A stretch of DNA of 64,000 bases. Source: Aeromicrobium senzhongii. GTDB taxonomy: Bacteria > Actinomycetota > Actinomycetes > Propionibacteriales > Nocardioidaceae. Both the position numbers and the translations under genes were made by a program. The notes under the pieces were generated by a model. It was not told the origin of the DNA. It searched no databases and worked only from the letters and a program-made list of their open reading frames with translations. The stretch is taken from contig NZ_CP060587.1 of the NCBI RefSeq assembly GCF_014334735.1, positions 1,116,001-1,180,000 on the forward strand, written 5' to 3'. This document shows, in pieces, positions 54,014 to 62,765 of this stretch. Numbering within the stretch: the first letter of the stretch is position 1; each line of letters opens with the position of its first letter.

Positions 54014-54347
54014 CCACCAGGGCGGCCACGAACGTCGGCAACGGCATGGACGCCATGGTGGTGACCAGCAGCAGCGCGGGACCGCCCACGAAGACGAACC
54101 AGGCGAAGCGGACCCGCCCCCGCGAGCGCAGCTGGGCCGGTCCGACCTCACGGTAGAACTGGTCGTCGGGGTTCTCCTGCGCCTCGGCCGCACGGCGCCA
54201 CTCCTCGCGAGCCTGCGCCTCGGCGCGCTCGCGCTCGGCCGTCACCCGGGCGGCGGAGGCGTCGAAGTCCTCCAGGCCGGTCAGGTCCAGGTCCAAGCCC
54301 TCGACGATGCGATCGAAGTCGTCGGGTGACGAGGATGCGTCGGTCAC
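53916..54347 (-). CDS. Hypothetical membrane protein
   Basis: A 143-residue protein with an acidic, helical cytosolic N-terminal half (SSSPDDFDRIVEGLDLDLTG, then REEWRRAAEAQENPDD) and two membrane helices (about 83-105 and 110-130). I do not recognise the family, but similar two-helix proteins are common in actinobacteria. GTG start at 54347, chosen for a GGGAGG site 5 nt upstream; a longer in-frame ORF lacks such a site. Its stop end overlaps the ROK tail by 98 bp. Confidence 0.7.
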   Translation of the reverse strand: MTDASSSPDDFDRIVEGLDLDLTGLEDFDASAARVTAERERAEAQAREEWRRAAEAQENPDDQFYREVGPAQLRSRGRVRFAWFVFVGGPALLLVTTMASMPLPTFVAALVVIAIVVAVVYLISQLPDRGPSNPDWPDDGAAL

Positions 54348-54375
54348 GACGGCCTCCCGGTGGATACGGCCACCC

Positions 54376-55155
54376 TCAGGGGGTGGGTGCGTGATCGGCG
54401 ATGAACTGCGCCGATGTCTCCATGATGAACTCCGCATCATGATCGAGCGTCGCGACGTGGAAGCTGTCCCGCAGTTCGATCAGCTCGACCTGCGACGAGG
54501 AGACGCCGTCGAGGACCAGCCGGGCCGTGATCTCGTCGACGACGTGGTCCTCGACCGAGCGGAACATCAGCAGGGGAGCGGTGACCTGTTCGAGGTTCTC
54601 GCGCACGTCGCGCCACAGCTGCAGTTGGGAGGCCAGGGCCTTCAACGGCGTCCGGTCGTAGGCGACCTCGTCCTGGCCGGCGAGCTTGATGTCGTTCCCG
54701 ACGCCCGCCAGCGAGGGCACGAAGCGGCTGAGCAACGGGACGGCCAGCAGGTCGCGGCGCTTCAGGGCGATCGCGGGATTGACCAGCACCAGGGCGTCGA
54801 CGTCCTCGGGCCGCTGCTCGGCCAGGCGCAGCGCCAGGGCCCCGCCCATCGACAAGCCGCACACCGCGACCCACTCGCACTGTGAGCGCAGCTCGGTCAG
54901 CGCGTCGTCCACCTCGCCGTACCAGTCGCGCCACGTCGTCGTGTTCATCTCCTGCCACGTGGTGCCGTGACCCGGGAGGCGAGGCACCGCGACCGTGTGA
55001 CCCAGCTCGGCCAGGAATCGGCCCCAGGGGGCCATCGACGCCGGCGACCCCGTGAAGCCGTGGCTCAGCAGGATCCCGACGCGCCCGCCGGGCGCGTAGA
55101 AGGGTTCGGCGCCCGTCCGGACGGGGGAGTGGCCGTGCACGGAGGAGTCGGACAT
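54376..55155 (-). CDS. Alpha/beta hydrolase, carboxylesterase/monoacylglycerol lipase-like
   Basis: A 259-residue serine hydrolase. The oxyanion HGFTGSPASM, nucleophile elbow GLSMGG, an aspartate in RSVEDHVVD and a histidine in DSFHVATLDHD complete a triad of the Est30/monoglyceride lipase type. The ATG at 55155 is preferred over one six codons upstream. Divergent from plsC and in the same region as FadD and PlsC lipid genes, which fits a lipid role. Cytosolic. Confidence 0.87.
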   Translation of the reverse strand: MSDSSVHGHSPVRTGAEPFYAPGGRVGILLSHGFTGSPASMAPWGRFLAELGHTVAVPRLPGHGTTWQEMNTTTWRDWYGEVDDALTELRSQCEWVAVCGLSMGGALALRLAEQRPEDVDALVLVNPAIALKRRDLLAVPLLSRFVPSLAGVGNDIKLAGQDEVAYDRTPLKALASQLQLWRDVRENLEQVTAPLLMFRSVEDHVVDEITARLVLDGVSSSQVELIELRDSFHVATLDHDAEFIMETSAQFIADHAPTP

Positions 55156-55213
55156 GACGCCATCGTGCCCCATGTCACGCTCGGTCGCGGAGCGGCGCGG
55201 TAATGTCTCGTGC

Positions 55214-55963
55214 GTGTTCTATTGGTTCCTGAAGTTCCTGGCGCTGGGTCCGGTGCTGAAGCTGATCTTCAGGCCATGGGCCGAGGGGACCGAGAACGTC
55301 CCGCGCGAGGGCGCCGTCATCCTGGCCAGCAACCACCTGTCGTACAGCGACTGGCTCTTCATGCCGCTCGTCATCCCGCGCCGGGTGACGTTCGTGGCCA
55401 AGGCCGAGTACTTCGAGGGGACCGGTCTCAAGGGCTTCCTGCAGCGCCAGTTCTTCTCCGGGTCGGGTCAGGTCCCGATCGACCGCAGCAGCGGCACGGC
55501 CGCCGCCGGCGCGATCCGCACGCAGTTGCGGCTGCTGGCCGACGGCGAGGTCTGCGGCATCTATCCCGAGGGCACCCGCTCGCACGACGGCAAGCTCTAC
55601 CGCGGCCGCACCGGGGTCGCGCGGCTGGCGCTGGAGGCGAAGGTCCCCGTGATCCCCGTGGCCGTCATCAACACCGACATCGTCGCCCCTCCGGGCAAGA
55701 TCTTCGGCCGGTACGCCCGTCCGGGCGTGCGCTTCGGCAAGCCGCTGGACTTCTCGCGCTACGACGGCATGCAGGACGATCGCTACATCCTGCGCGCGGT
55801 CACCGACGAGATCATGTACGAGATCATGAACCTGTCCGGCCAGGAGTACGTCGACCTCTACGCCCCCGACGCGAAGAAGCGCGACAAGGAGCTGGAGAAG
55901 CAGGCCGCCCGTGAGCGCGAGCGGGCCGAGGCGCAGGAGATCTGGGAGGAGATCGCCGAGTAG
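55214..55963 (+). CDS. plsC: 1-acylglycerol-3-phosphate acyltransferase (PlsC family)
   Basis: Membrane-associated acyltransferase making phosphatidic acid, 249 residues. The HX4D catalytic motif is NHLSYSDW (about residues 42-49), and the substrate-binding PEGTRSHDG (about 120) is present. A hydrophobic N-terminus (FYWFLKFLALGPVLKLIF) anchors it and the C-terminus is a long charged helix. GTG start at 55214 with a TAATGT box 7 nt upstream, leaderless. Divergent from the esterase. Confidence 0.9.
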   Translation: MFYWFLKFLALGPVLKLIFRPWAEGTENVPREGAVILASNHLSYSDWLFMPLVIPRRVTFVAKAEYFEGTGLKGFLQRQFFSGSGQVPIDRSSGTAAAGAIRTQLRLLADGEVCGIYPEGTRSHDGKLYRGRTGVARLALEAKVPVIPVAVINTDIVAPPGKIFGRYARPGVRFGKPLDFSRYDGMQDDRYILRAVTDEIMYEIMNLSGQEYVDLYAPDAKKRDKELEKQAARERERAEAQEIWEEIAE

Positions 55964-56050
55964 GCCCCGGGGCGCCGCGGTTCGTGGCGACCGGCTCTCG
56001 TGGGCTGGACATCGTGTCGGGCCCACAGGCGGGTCGCGTATCCTTGCCCG

Positions 56051-57388
56051 GTGAGCATCCCCAGCCTGGAAGAACTGCGTGCGATCGGTGCTGCACAGCA
56101 GCCGACGTACCCCGACCTCGACGCGCGTGATCGTGCCGTCGAGAAGCTGAGGAAGATGCCGCCGCTGGTCTTTGCCGGCGAGTGCGACGCGCTGCGCGAC
56201 AAGATGGCGGCCGTCGCCCGCGGTGAGGCGTTCCTGCTCCAAGGTGGCGACTGCGCCGAGACCTTCGAGGGCGTCACCGCCGAGAACGTCCGCAACAAGC
56301 TGCGGGTCCTGCTGTCGATGGCCGTCGTGCTGACGTACGCCGCCAGCGTCCCGGTGGTCAAGGTCGGCCGTCTCGCCGGCCAGTACGCCAAACCGCGCTC
56401 CAGCGACACCGAGACGCGCGACGGCGTCACGCTGCCGGCCTACCGCGGCGACGCGGTCAACGGCTTCGACTTCACGCCCGAGGCGCGCCACCCCGACCCG
56501 CAGCGCCTGCTCGACGTCTACCACGCGTCCAGCGCCACCTTGAACCTCGCGCGCGCCTTCACGACCGGCGGTTACGCCGACCTGAAGCAGATGCACACGT
56601 GGAACACCGACTTCGTGCGCAACAGCCCCGTCCGCGAGCGCTACGAGCGCATCGGCGACGAGATCGATCGCGCGCTGGCGTTCATGGAGGCCATCGGCGC
56701 CGATCCCGACGAGCTGCACACCGTCGACTTCTACTCCTCGCACGAGGCGCTCGTGCTCGAGTACGAGCACGCCCTGACGCGCATCGACTCGCGCACGGAC
56801 CTGCCGTACGACGTGTCCGGCCACTTCGTGTGGATCGGCGAGCGCACGCGCCAGCTCGACGGCGCGCACGTCGAGCTGCTGAGCCGCATCGCCAACCCCA
56901 TCGGCGTCAAGCTCGGCCCGACCAGCAGCGCCGACGACGCGCTCGCCCTATACGAGAAGCTCAATCCCGACCGCGTCCCGGGCAAGGTCACCTTCATCAC
57001 CCGCTTCGGCGCCGAGAAGATCCGCGACCTGCTGCCGACGCTGGTCGAGAAGGTCACGGCCGCGGGTGCCGAGGTCGCCTGGGTCACCGATCCGATGCAC
57101 GGCAACACGTTCGCCACCGACAACGGCTACAAGACCCGTGAGTTCGACGCCGTGATCGACGAGGTGCGCGGCTTCTTCGAGGTGCACCGCTCGCTGGGCA
57201 CGTGGCCCGGCGGTCTGCACGTCGAGCTCACCGGCGACGACGTCACCGAGTGCCTGGGCGGCGGCATGAAGCTGTCGGCGCAGGACCTCGAGCACCGCTA
57301 CGAGACGCTGTGCGACCCGCGCCTGAACCGCGCGCAGTCGCTGGAGCTGGCGTTCCTCGTCGCGGAGATGCTCGCCGGCCGCTCCTGA
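56051..57388 (+). CDS. aroH: DAHP synthase, class II
   Basis: First enzyme of the shikimate pathway, joining PEP and erythrose 4-phosphate, 445 residues. It is the class II (plant-like, AroG of mycobacteria) type: GGDCAETFEG with a metal-binding cysteine, GQYAKPRSSDTE, and metal ligands in the WVTDPMHGNTF region. GTG start at 56051 with a TATCCT box 6 nt upstream, leaderless. Followed by a short hairpin and convergent with the PASTA kinase. Feedback-binding details cannot be judged here. Confidence 0.95.
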   Translation: MSIPSLEELRAIGAAQQPTYPDLDARDRAVEKLRKMPPLVFAGECDALRDKMAAVARGEAFLLQGGDCAETFEGVTAENVRNKLRVLLSMAVVLTYAASVPVVKVGRLAGQYAKPRSSDTETRDGVTLPAYRGDAVNGFDFTPEARHPDPQRLLDVYHASSATLNLARAFTTGGYADLKQMHTWNTDFVRNSPVRERYERIGDEIDRALAFMEAIGADPDELHTVDFYSSHEALVLEYEHALTRIDSRTDLPYDVSGHFVWIGERTRQLDGAHVELLSRIANPIGVKLGPTSSADDALALYEKLNPDRVPGKVTFITRFGAEKIRDLLPTLVEKVTAAGAEVAWVTDPMHGNTFATDNGYKTREFDAVIDEVRGFFEVHRSLGTWPGGLHVELTGDDVTECLGGGMKLSAQDLEHRYETLCDPRLNRAQSLELAFLVAEMLAGRS

Positions 57389-57393
57389 GGATC

Positions 57394-57412
57394 GGGGCGC
57401 CCTCGGCGCCCC
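57394..57412. terminator. Short GC hairpin between aroH and pknL
   Basis: GGGGCGCC / GGCGCCCC with a 3-nt loop, between the convergent aroH and kinase genes. No U tract; it may act on both. Confidence 0.6.
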
Positions 57413-57436
57413 ACCCGGGGGACCGGGCCGACAGGC

Positions 57437-59404
57437 TCAGGACAGGAAGACCGTCACGGTCGACCCGCGCTTGATCTTCTTGCCCGCGTCGGTCATCTGG
57501 TACTGGACCCGCGCGTCGGCACCGGCGAACGGATTGCGCGCGGCGTTCAGCTTGAGCCCGAGCGCGTCGAGAGCGGCGCGTGCCTCGTCCTCGGTCTTGC
57601 CCTTGAGGTCCGGCACCACGACGAGCGGGGGACCCTGCGAGACCGTCAGCGTGATCGTGTCCCCGCGCACGCCGGTGCCCGACGAGGGCGTCTGGGAGAT
57701 GACGCGACCCTTCTTGACCGAGTCGCTGTTCTCCTCGACGGTGCGGACCGTGAAGCCCTGGCCCTGGAGCTCGGCGGTGGCCTCGTCGGCCGGATCGCCG
57801 GTGTGGTCCTGGATCTTGATCGGGCGCGGGCCCTTGCTGACGACGAGGTCGACCTCGGTGTCGCGCTTGACCTGATCGCCGACCTTGTGGCTCGAGGACT
57901 TGATGATCCCGTCGGTGGGGACCTTGTCACTGAACTCCTCGGTCACCTCGCCGACACGCAGGTGCCGGGCACCCAGGATCGTCTCGGCCTCGGCGACGGT
58001 GCGGCCCTGGATGTTGGGGATCTCGTACCGCTCCTTGCCCTTGGAGAGGGTCAGGGTGATGGTCTCGTCCGGCAGCAGGCGCGAGCCGGCGTCGGGGTCG
58101 GTCGAGACGACGGCGCCCTTCTCGACGACCTCGGAGAACGCGGGGTCGCCCACCTCGACGGCGAAGCCGGCCGACTCGGCGGCCTCGACCGCCTCCTGGC
58201 GATCCATGGACACCAGGTTCGGGACCGTCTCGTACCGGCCGATGGCGAGGTACCAACCGAGCAGGGCGGTGGCGGCGAGGGCGCCCACCGCAGCCATCAG
58301 CAGCACCGGGCCGCGTCGGCTGCGTGCCGTCGCGACGGCCGGCTCGGGCGGCACCACGGGAGGCGGCGCGGCCGCACCGAAGGTCGTGGTGGGCTCACTG
58401 ACCGAGGTCGTCGCCTGCGTCGGGGGACCGTCCGTCCAGGAGGCGACCGGAGCGGTCAGCTCGACGTCGGCCGGCACGCGGTCGAGCGTCGGCATCTCGG
58501 CGGGCGTGGGTCCGGCTCCGGGCAGCAGGTCGCTGGTCAGATCGGGATCGTCGGCCAGTCCGGCGGCGAGCGCCCGCTGGACCTGACGGACCTGGTGCAG
58601 CAGCACGCGGGCGTCGGGGGAGCGGCGGCCGCGGTCGCGGGTCATGGCGCGCATCACGAGCGCGTCCAGGTACGGGGGAATGCCCGGCTGCAGTTTCGAG
58701 GGCGGCTCGACGTCCTCGTTGACGTGCAGGTGCGCCACCGCCAGGGGCGAGTCGCCGACATGGGGCTTGCGGCCCGTCAGCATCTCGAAGAGCATCGCGC
58801 CGCAGGCGTAGACGTCGGTGCGTGGATCGGCGCCCTGGTGGGTGATGACCTCGGGCGCCAGGTACGAGACCGTGCCGACGAGGACGCTGTCCAGCGTCGA
58901 CTCGGTGCTGATGGCGCGCGCCAGCCCGAAGTCGGCCAGCTTGACCTCGCCGGTCGTGGAGATGAGGACGTTCTCGGGCTTGATGTCGCGGTGGATCAGC
59001 CGGGCGTCGTGCGCCGCGGACAGGGCCATGAGCACGGGCTCGAGGTAGGACAGCGCGCGGCGCGGGGGCATCGGGGCCTCCTCGCGCAGGACGTCGCGCA
59101 GGGTGCGTCCGGGGACGTACTCCATGACGAGGTAGATGGTGTCCCCGTCGACGCCCTGGTCGTAGACCGAGACGATGCCGCGATGGTTCAGCTTGGCGGC
59201 GGACTGGGCCTCACGGACGAACCGTTCGGGGGTGTCGGCCAGGTCGGTGTCGGGGTGCATGATCTTCACGGCGACGACCCGGTCGAGGCGCAGATCGGTG
59301 GCGCGGAAGACGCTGGCCATGCCGCCACGGGCGATGCGTTCGTGGATCACGTAACGCTGGTCGAGCGTCCGCCCGACCAGTGCGTCGTCATCCGTGACCG
59401 TCAT
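57437..59404 (-). CDS. pknL: PASTA-domain Ser/Thr protein kinase (PknL-like)
   Basis: Membrane kinase of 655 residues. The kinase domain (about 13-280) has GMASVF glycine loop, AVKIM lysine, HRDIKPEN catalytic loop, DFGLAR and a LAPEV sequence. A proline-rich linker (310-360) and one helix (about 366-388) follow. Four extracellular PASTA repeats (starting YETVPNLVS, YEIPNIQG, IKIQDHTG, VVVPDLKG) sense peptidoglycan precursors. The ATG at 59404 is chosen for the GGAGG site upstream. Its mycobacterial partner gene (Rv2175c-type) was not seen in the window. Confidence 0.93.
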   Translation of the reverse strand: MTVTDDDALVGRTLDQRYVIHERIARGGMASVFRATDLRLDRVVAVKIMHPDTDLADTPERFVREAQSAAKLNHRGIVSVYDQGVDGDTIYLVMEYVPGRTLRDVLREEAPMPPRRALSYLEPVLMALSAAHDARLIHRDIKPENVLISTTGEVKLADFGLARAISTESTLDSVLVGTVSYLAPEVITHQGADPRTDVYACGAMLFEMLTGRKPHVGDSPLAVAHLHVNEDVEPPSKLQPGIPPYLDALVMRAMTRDRGRRSPDARVLLHQVRQVQRALAAGLADDPDLTSDLLPGAGPTPAEMPTLDRVPADVELTAPVASWTDGPPTQATTSVSEPTTTFGAAAPPPVVPPEPAVATARSRRGPVLLMAAVGALAATALLGWYLAIGRYETVPNLVSMDRQEAVEAAESAGFAVEVGDPAFSEVVEKGAVVSTDPDAGSRLLPDETITLTLSKGKERYEIPNIQGRTVAEAETILGARHLRVGEVTEEFSDKVPTDGIIKSSSHKVGDQVKRDTEVDLVVSKGPRPIKIQDHTGDPADEATAELQGQGFTVRTVEENSDSVKKGRVISQTPSSGTGVRGDTITLTVSQGPPLVVVPDLKGKTEDEARAALDALGLKLNAARNPFAGADARVQYQMTDAGKKIKRGSTVTVFLS

Positions 59405-59466
59405 GCGCGCCTCCTGGAACACCTTGATTCTAGGGGTCGCTCCCCGAAGTCCGGTGGTCCGGCGGA

Positions 59467-60495
59467 TCAGCGGACGCGTCGGGTCGCCGCGTCGACCAGG
59501 GGGTCGAGCACCTCGGCGGCCTCGTCACCGAGCACCGCGATGGCCCGCTCGGCCTGCGCGACGAGCCGATCGATGTCGCGCTCGACCTCGGTCAGCGCGC
59601 CGCTGGCCTCGATGAGGTCCCGCAGCTCGTCGACGCCCTCGGGCCGGCCCAGCAGGGACAGGACGTGCGCGTCGCCGGCCACGTCGGCCGTCCGGGCCAC
59701 CAGGACGGTCCGCTTGCCCTCACGCAGGTCGTCGCCGGCCGGCTTGCCGGTGTCGGCGGGATCACCGAAGACCCCGAGCACGTCGTCGCGCAGCTGGAAG
59801 GCCTCGCCCAGCGGCAGGGCCACGTCGGTCAGGCGGGACAACAGGGTGTCGTCGCCCCCGGCGAGGGCGGCGCCCACGTGCAGCGGCCGCTCGATCGTGT
59901 ACTTGGCGGACTTGAACCGGATGACGTGCATGGCGCTGGCGACGTCGACCGTCTCGCGGGTCTGGGCCAGCACGTCGAGGAACTGCCCGGAGACGACCTC
60001 GGACTTGCAGGCGTCCCACAGACGGGCCGTCCGGGCGTCGGGCTCGGCGCGACGGAAGTGCTCGTCCGCCCACGACAGCATCAGATCGCCGAGCAGGATC
60101 GCGACGCGGGCGCCGTACTGCTCGGGGTCGCCCACCGCGCCGGCGGCGACGTGCCGCGCCTCGAAGTCGCGGTGCACGCTCGGTCGGCCGCGACGCGTGT
60201 CGGAGCCGTCCATGAGGTCGTCGTGGACCAGGGCGCTGCCCTGGAGCCACTCGAACGCGGCACCGGCGGCGGCGATGCGCGGTTCGGCGGGGGAGCCGCC
60301 GGCGAGCAGCCAGCCGGCGTGGCAGAAGGTCGGCCGGAACAGCTTGCCGCCGACGGTGAAGTCGACCGCCGCCTGCACGAGGTCGCCCACGGCCGGGTCG
60401 ACCTCGGTCAGCAGGCCGCGCTGGTCCGCGACGAAGGAGTCCAGCTGTCGGGCGACGGCTGTCCGAAAGGTGGGATCATCTGCCGGGCTGGTCAC
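59467..60495 (-). CDS. idsA: Polyprenyl diphosphate synthase
   Basis: Prenyltransferase making geranylgeranyl or longer diphosphates for menaquinone, carotenoids or lipid carriers, 342 residues. The first aspartate-rich motif is in VHDDLMDGSDTRR and the second in LRDDVLGVFGDP; RPTFCHAGW lies before the first. The GTG at 60495 has a TATCGT box 7 nt upstream. Divergent from metF across 24 bp. Product length not deducible. Confidence 0.92.
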   Translation of the reverse strand: MTSPADDPTFRTAVARQLDSFVADQRGLLTEVDPAVGDLVQAAVDFTVGGKLFRPTFCHAGWLLAGGSPAEPRIAAAGAAFEWLQGSALVHDDLMDGSDTRRGRPSVHRDFEARHVAAGAVGDPEQYGARVAILLGDLMLSWADEHFRRAEPDARTARLWDACKSEVVSGQFLDVLAQTRETVDVASAMHVIRFKSAKYTIERPLHVGAALAGGDDTLLSRLTDVALPLGEAFQLRDDVLGVFGDPADTGKPAGDDLREGKRTVLVARTADVAGDAHVLSLLGRPEGVDELRDLIEASGALTEVERDIDRLVAQAERAIAVLGDEAAEVLDPLVDAATRRVR

Positions 60496-60519
60496 CTCGG
60501 TGACGATACCGTTGACGTC
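60496..60519. promoter_or_regulatory. 24-bp divergent promoter, idsA and metF
   Basis: The minus strand -10 box TATCGT (60508-60503) and plus strand box TACCGT (60507-60512) share two bases. Each is 7 nt from its own start codon. Confidence 0.58.
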
Positions 60520-61428
60520 ATGCCCGACACCGACGACGCCGCACGCCAGGACCCGATCCTGCAGGCGCTGGCCTCCGACCGGCCCGCGGTCTCGTTCGAG
60601 TTCTTCCCGCCCAAGGACGACGAGGGCGAGGCGCAGCTGTGGCGCACCATCGACGACCTCGCGCCGCTCGAGCCGACGTTCGTCTCGGTGACGTACGGCG
60701 CCGGCGGGACCAGCCAGGACCGGACCGTCCGCATCACCGAGCGGATCGCCCGCGAGGCTCCCATGCCGCCCGTCGGACACCTGACCCTGGTGGGACAGAG
60801 CCGCGGCGAGATCGAGACGGTGTTGAAGCAGTACGTCGCCGCCGGCGTGCGGCACGTGCTGGCGCTGCGCGGCGACCCGGCCGGCGGTCCCCGTGCCCCG
60901 TGGGAGCCGCACCCCGACGGCATGAGCCACGCGATCGAGCTGGTCGAGCTGGTGCGCGAGGTGGGCGGGCTCGCGGTGGGTGTGGCGGCCTTCCCCGAGG
61001 GACATCCGGACGCGGACGGTCTCGACGCCGACGCCGACGTCCTCGTGGCCAAGGCCCGGGCGGGCGCATGCTTCGCGATCTCCCAGCTGTTCTTCCGTGC
61101 GGACGACTACTTCGGCCTGGTCCGCCGGGTCCGCGAGCGCGGCTGCGGCCTGCCGATCGTGCCGGGCATCATGCCGATCCTGAACCTCAAGCAGGTCGCC
61201 CGGATGGCCGAGCTCTCCGGTGCGGACATGCCGCGCGAGGTCCTCGACCAGATCGAGCCGCTCGCCGACGATCCCCAGGCGGTGCGGGCCAAGGGCATCG
61301 ACCTCGCGACGCAGCTGTGCCGCGACCTGATCGCCGGTGGGGCCCCGGGCCTGCACTTCATGACGCTGAACCGGTCGCCCGCGACCCGCGAGATCTTCGA
61401 GCGGTTGCGCGCCGACGGCGTGGTCTGA
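60520..61428 (+). CDS. metF: Methylenetetrahydrofolate reductase
   Basis: Flavoenzyme making methyl-THF for methionine synthesis, 302 residues, with SFEFFPPKDDEGEAQLW, the VTYGAGGTSQDRT motif and ALRGDPAGG flavin/folate segments. Near the C-terminus GLHFMTLNRS matches the family end. ATG at 60520 with a TACCGT box 7 nt upstream. Nearby gcvT and metP may share the one-carbon/methionine theme. It converges on the FAD oxidoreductase gene. Confidence 0.96.
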   Translation: MPDTDDAARQDPILQALASDRPAVSFEFFPPKDDEGEAQLWRTIDDLAPLEPTFVSVTYGAGGTSQDRTVRITERIAREAPMPPVGHLTLVGQSRGEIETVLKQYVAAGVRHVLALRGDPAGGPRAPWEPHPDGMSHAIELVELVREVGGLAVGVAAFPEGHPDADGLDADADVLVAKARAGACFAISQLFFRADDYFGLVRRVRERGCGLPIVPGIMPILNLKQVARMAELSGADMPREVLDQIEPLADDPQAVRAKGIDLATQLCRDLIAGGAPGLHFMTLNRSPATREIFERLRADGVV

Positions 61429-61443
61429 ACCCGCTGCCGGGCC

Positions 61444-62622
61444 TCAGCGCGGCACGGCGCCGAGGTGCTCCGCCAACGCGGCGGTGCCCATCCCCGTGAC
61501 CTCGAGGGAGGCGCCGGGCGACGCCGCGGCGCCCACGAGCCACAGGCCGGGGCGCGGGCTCCTGGCCGGGCGCGGCAGATCGTCGGACGTCGGGGGAGCC
61601 GGGACGCTGCCGCGCCAGGTCACGAACGAGGTGAGGTCCAGTCCGTGGCGGGCCAGCACCGCCAGCGGATCCACGTCCCGCGGAGCCTCGAAGACCCAGC
61701 CGTCGGTTCCGGAGCGCCACCCGCGCACGACGTGGGAGTCGTGGACGACGAGGTCGTCGGGGACCTCGGTGGCGCCGTCCAGGCGGACCGCGGTGTGCTC
61801 CAGGCTCGGCGTCGGCGCGGCCGCCAGCGGATCGGTCCCCGTCGCCCACACGACCACGTCGGCCTCGCGGATCGATCCGTCCGCGAGCTCGACGCCGACG
61901 TCGACCGGCCGGGCGACGTCGACGCCGGTCTCGATCGTCACCTTGCGCTCGCGCAGTCGCGTCGTCAGGGCGGTCGCCAGTCCGGCACTGCCGCCGTCGA
62001 AGCGCCAGCGCCCGAAGTTGCGCTCGACGTAGTGCCACACGGCCAGGACGCCCGGAGCGGACTCGGTGAGGCCGGGCAGGTCGGCGGCGAGCCGGCGCAG
62101 CCGCGGATCGCGCAGGGCGCGGACGGTGCGGCTCAGCGACCGGTCGCTCCAGGCCACCTCGGGAACGGGGGAGTCGTGCGGGTGCGCCACCTCGAGCACG
62201 CTGCGGCGCAGCTCGTTCCACGGATCGGGTGACTCGTCGACCCACGGCGACCACGCGTCCGATCCGAACGCCGCGACCACGGCGTCGTGCTGGGCGCCGC
62301 GCGTGCCGAAGGGCAGGTCGAGGGTCACCGTGTGCCGCGGCCAACGAGCCGGCAGCACGTGGTGGCGCGGGCCGGCCGGACTGATCGCGATGAGGGCGTC
62401 CATGGGGCGGCCGGACTTGCGGAACAGGTCGCGGAAGGCGCCCGGCAGCGTCACGCTCTCGGGGCCCGCCGCCCAGCGGTCGCCACCGATCGGGACACCC
62501 AGCAGCCGGCCGCCCGGCTCGGCCCCGCGCTCCAGGACGGTGACGTCGTGGCGCAGCTTCGCCAGCCGGGCCGCGGCCGACATGCCGGCGAATCCACCGC
62601 CCACGACCAGGATCCTCGCCAT
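61444..62622 (-). CDS. FAD-dependent oxidoreductase, phytoene-desaturase-like
   Basis: An FAD protein of 392 residues with the dinucleotide-binding VVGGGFAGMSAAARLA, the PGGRL segment and a C-terminal GAAASPGASLEVTGMGTA region that positions the flavin tail. It looks like the phytoene dehydrogenase/NAD(P)-binding group that includes actinobacterial proteins near idsA. A role in isoprenoid oxidation is plausible from the neighbour but unproven. ATG at 62622 is two bases after a 28-codon upstream ORF. Confidence 0.85.
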   Translation of the reverse strand: MARILVVGGGFAGMSAAARLAKLRHDVTVLERGAEPGGRLLGVPIGGDRWAAGPESVTLPGAFRDLFRKSGRPMDALIAISPAGPRHHVLPARWPRHTVTLDLPFGTRGAQHDAVVAAFGSDAWSPWVDESPDPWNELRRSVLEVAHPHDSPVPEVAWSDRSLSRTVRALRDPRLRRLAADLPGLTESAPGVLAVWHYVERNFGRWRFDGGSAGLATALTTRLRERKVTIETGVDVARPVDVGVELADGSIREADVVVWATGTDPLAAAPTPSLEHTAVRLDGATEVPDDLVVHDSHVVRGWRSGTDGWVFEAPRDVDPLAVLARHGLDLTSFVTWRGSVPAPPTSDDLPRPARSPRPGLWLVGAAASPGASLEVTGMGTAALAEHLGAVPR

Positions 62623-62624
62623 GC

Positions 62625-62711
62625 TCAGGGCCTCCGTCCGGTGTCCGCCGTGACCCCGCGCTGGGGTCCGTGGGGGCGATCCGTGGGTCGGTCGAGGGCC
62701 GCGAGATCCAT
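62625..62711 (-). CDS. 28-codon leaderless upstream ORF
   Basis: A short ORF (MDLAALDRPTDRPHGPQR..., 28 residues) with a TACGGT box exactly 6 nt upstream of its ATG, the same promoter pattern as real genes here. Its stop lies two bases before the FAD oxidoreductase ATG, so it could serve as a leader that couples or controls translation of that gene. The peptide is arginine- and proline-rich with no conserved motif I know. Confidence 0.6.
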   Translation of the reverse strand: MDLAALDRPTDRPHGPQRGVTADTGRRP

Positions 62712-62765
62712 GTCGCGACCGTACCGCGAGCGGCCCGGCCGACCGTCCTGTGGGAAGGTGGCGTC

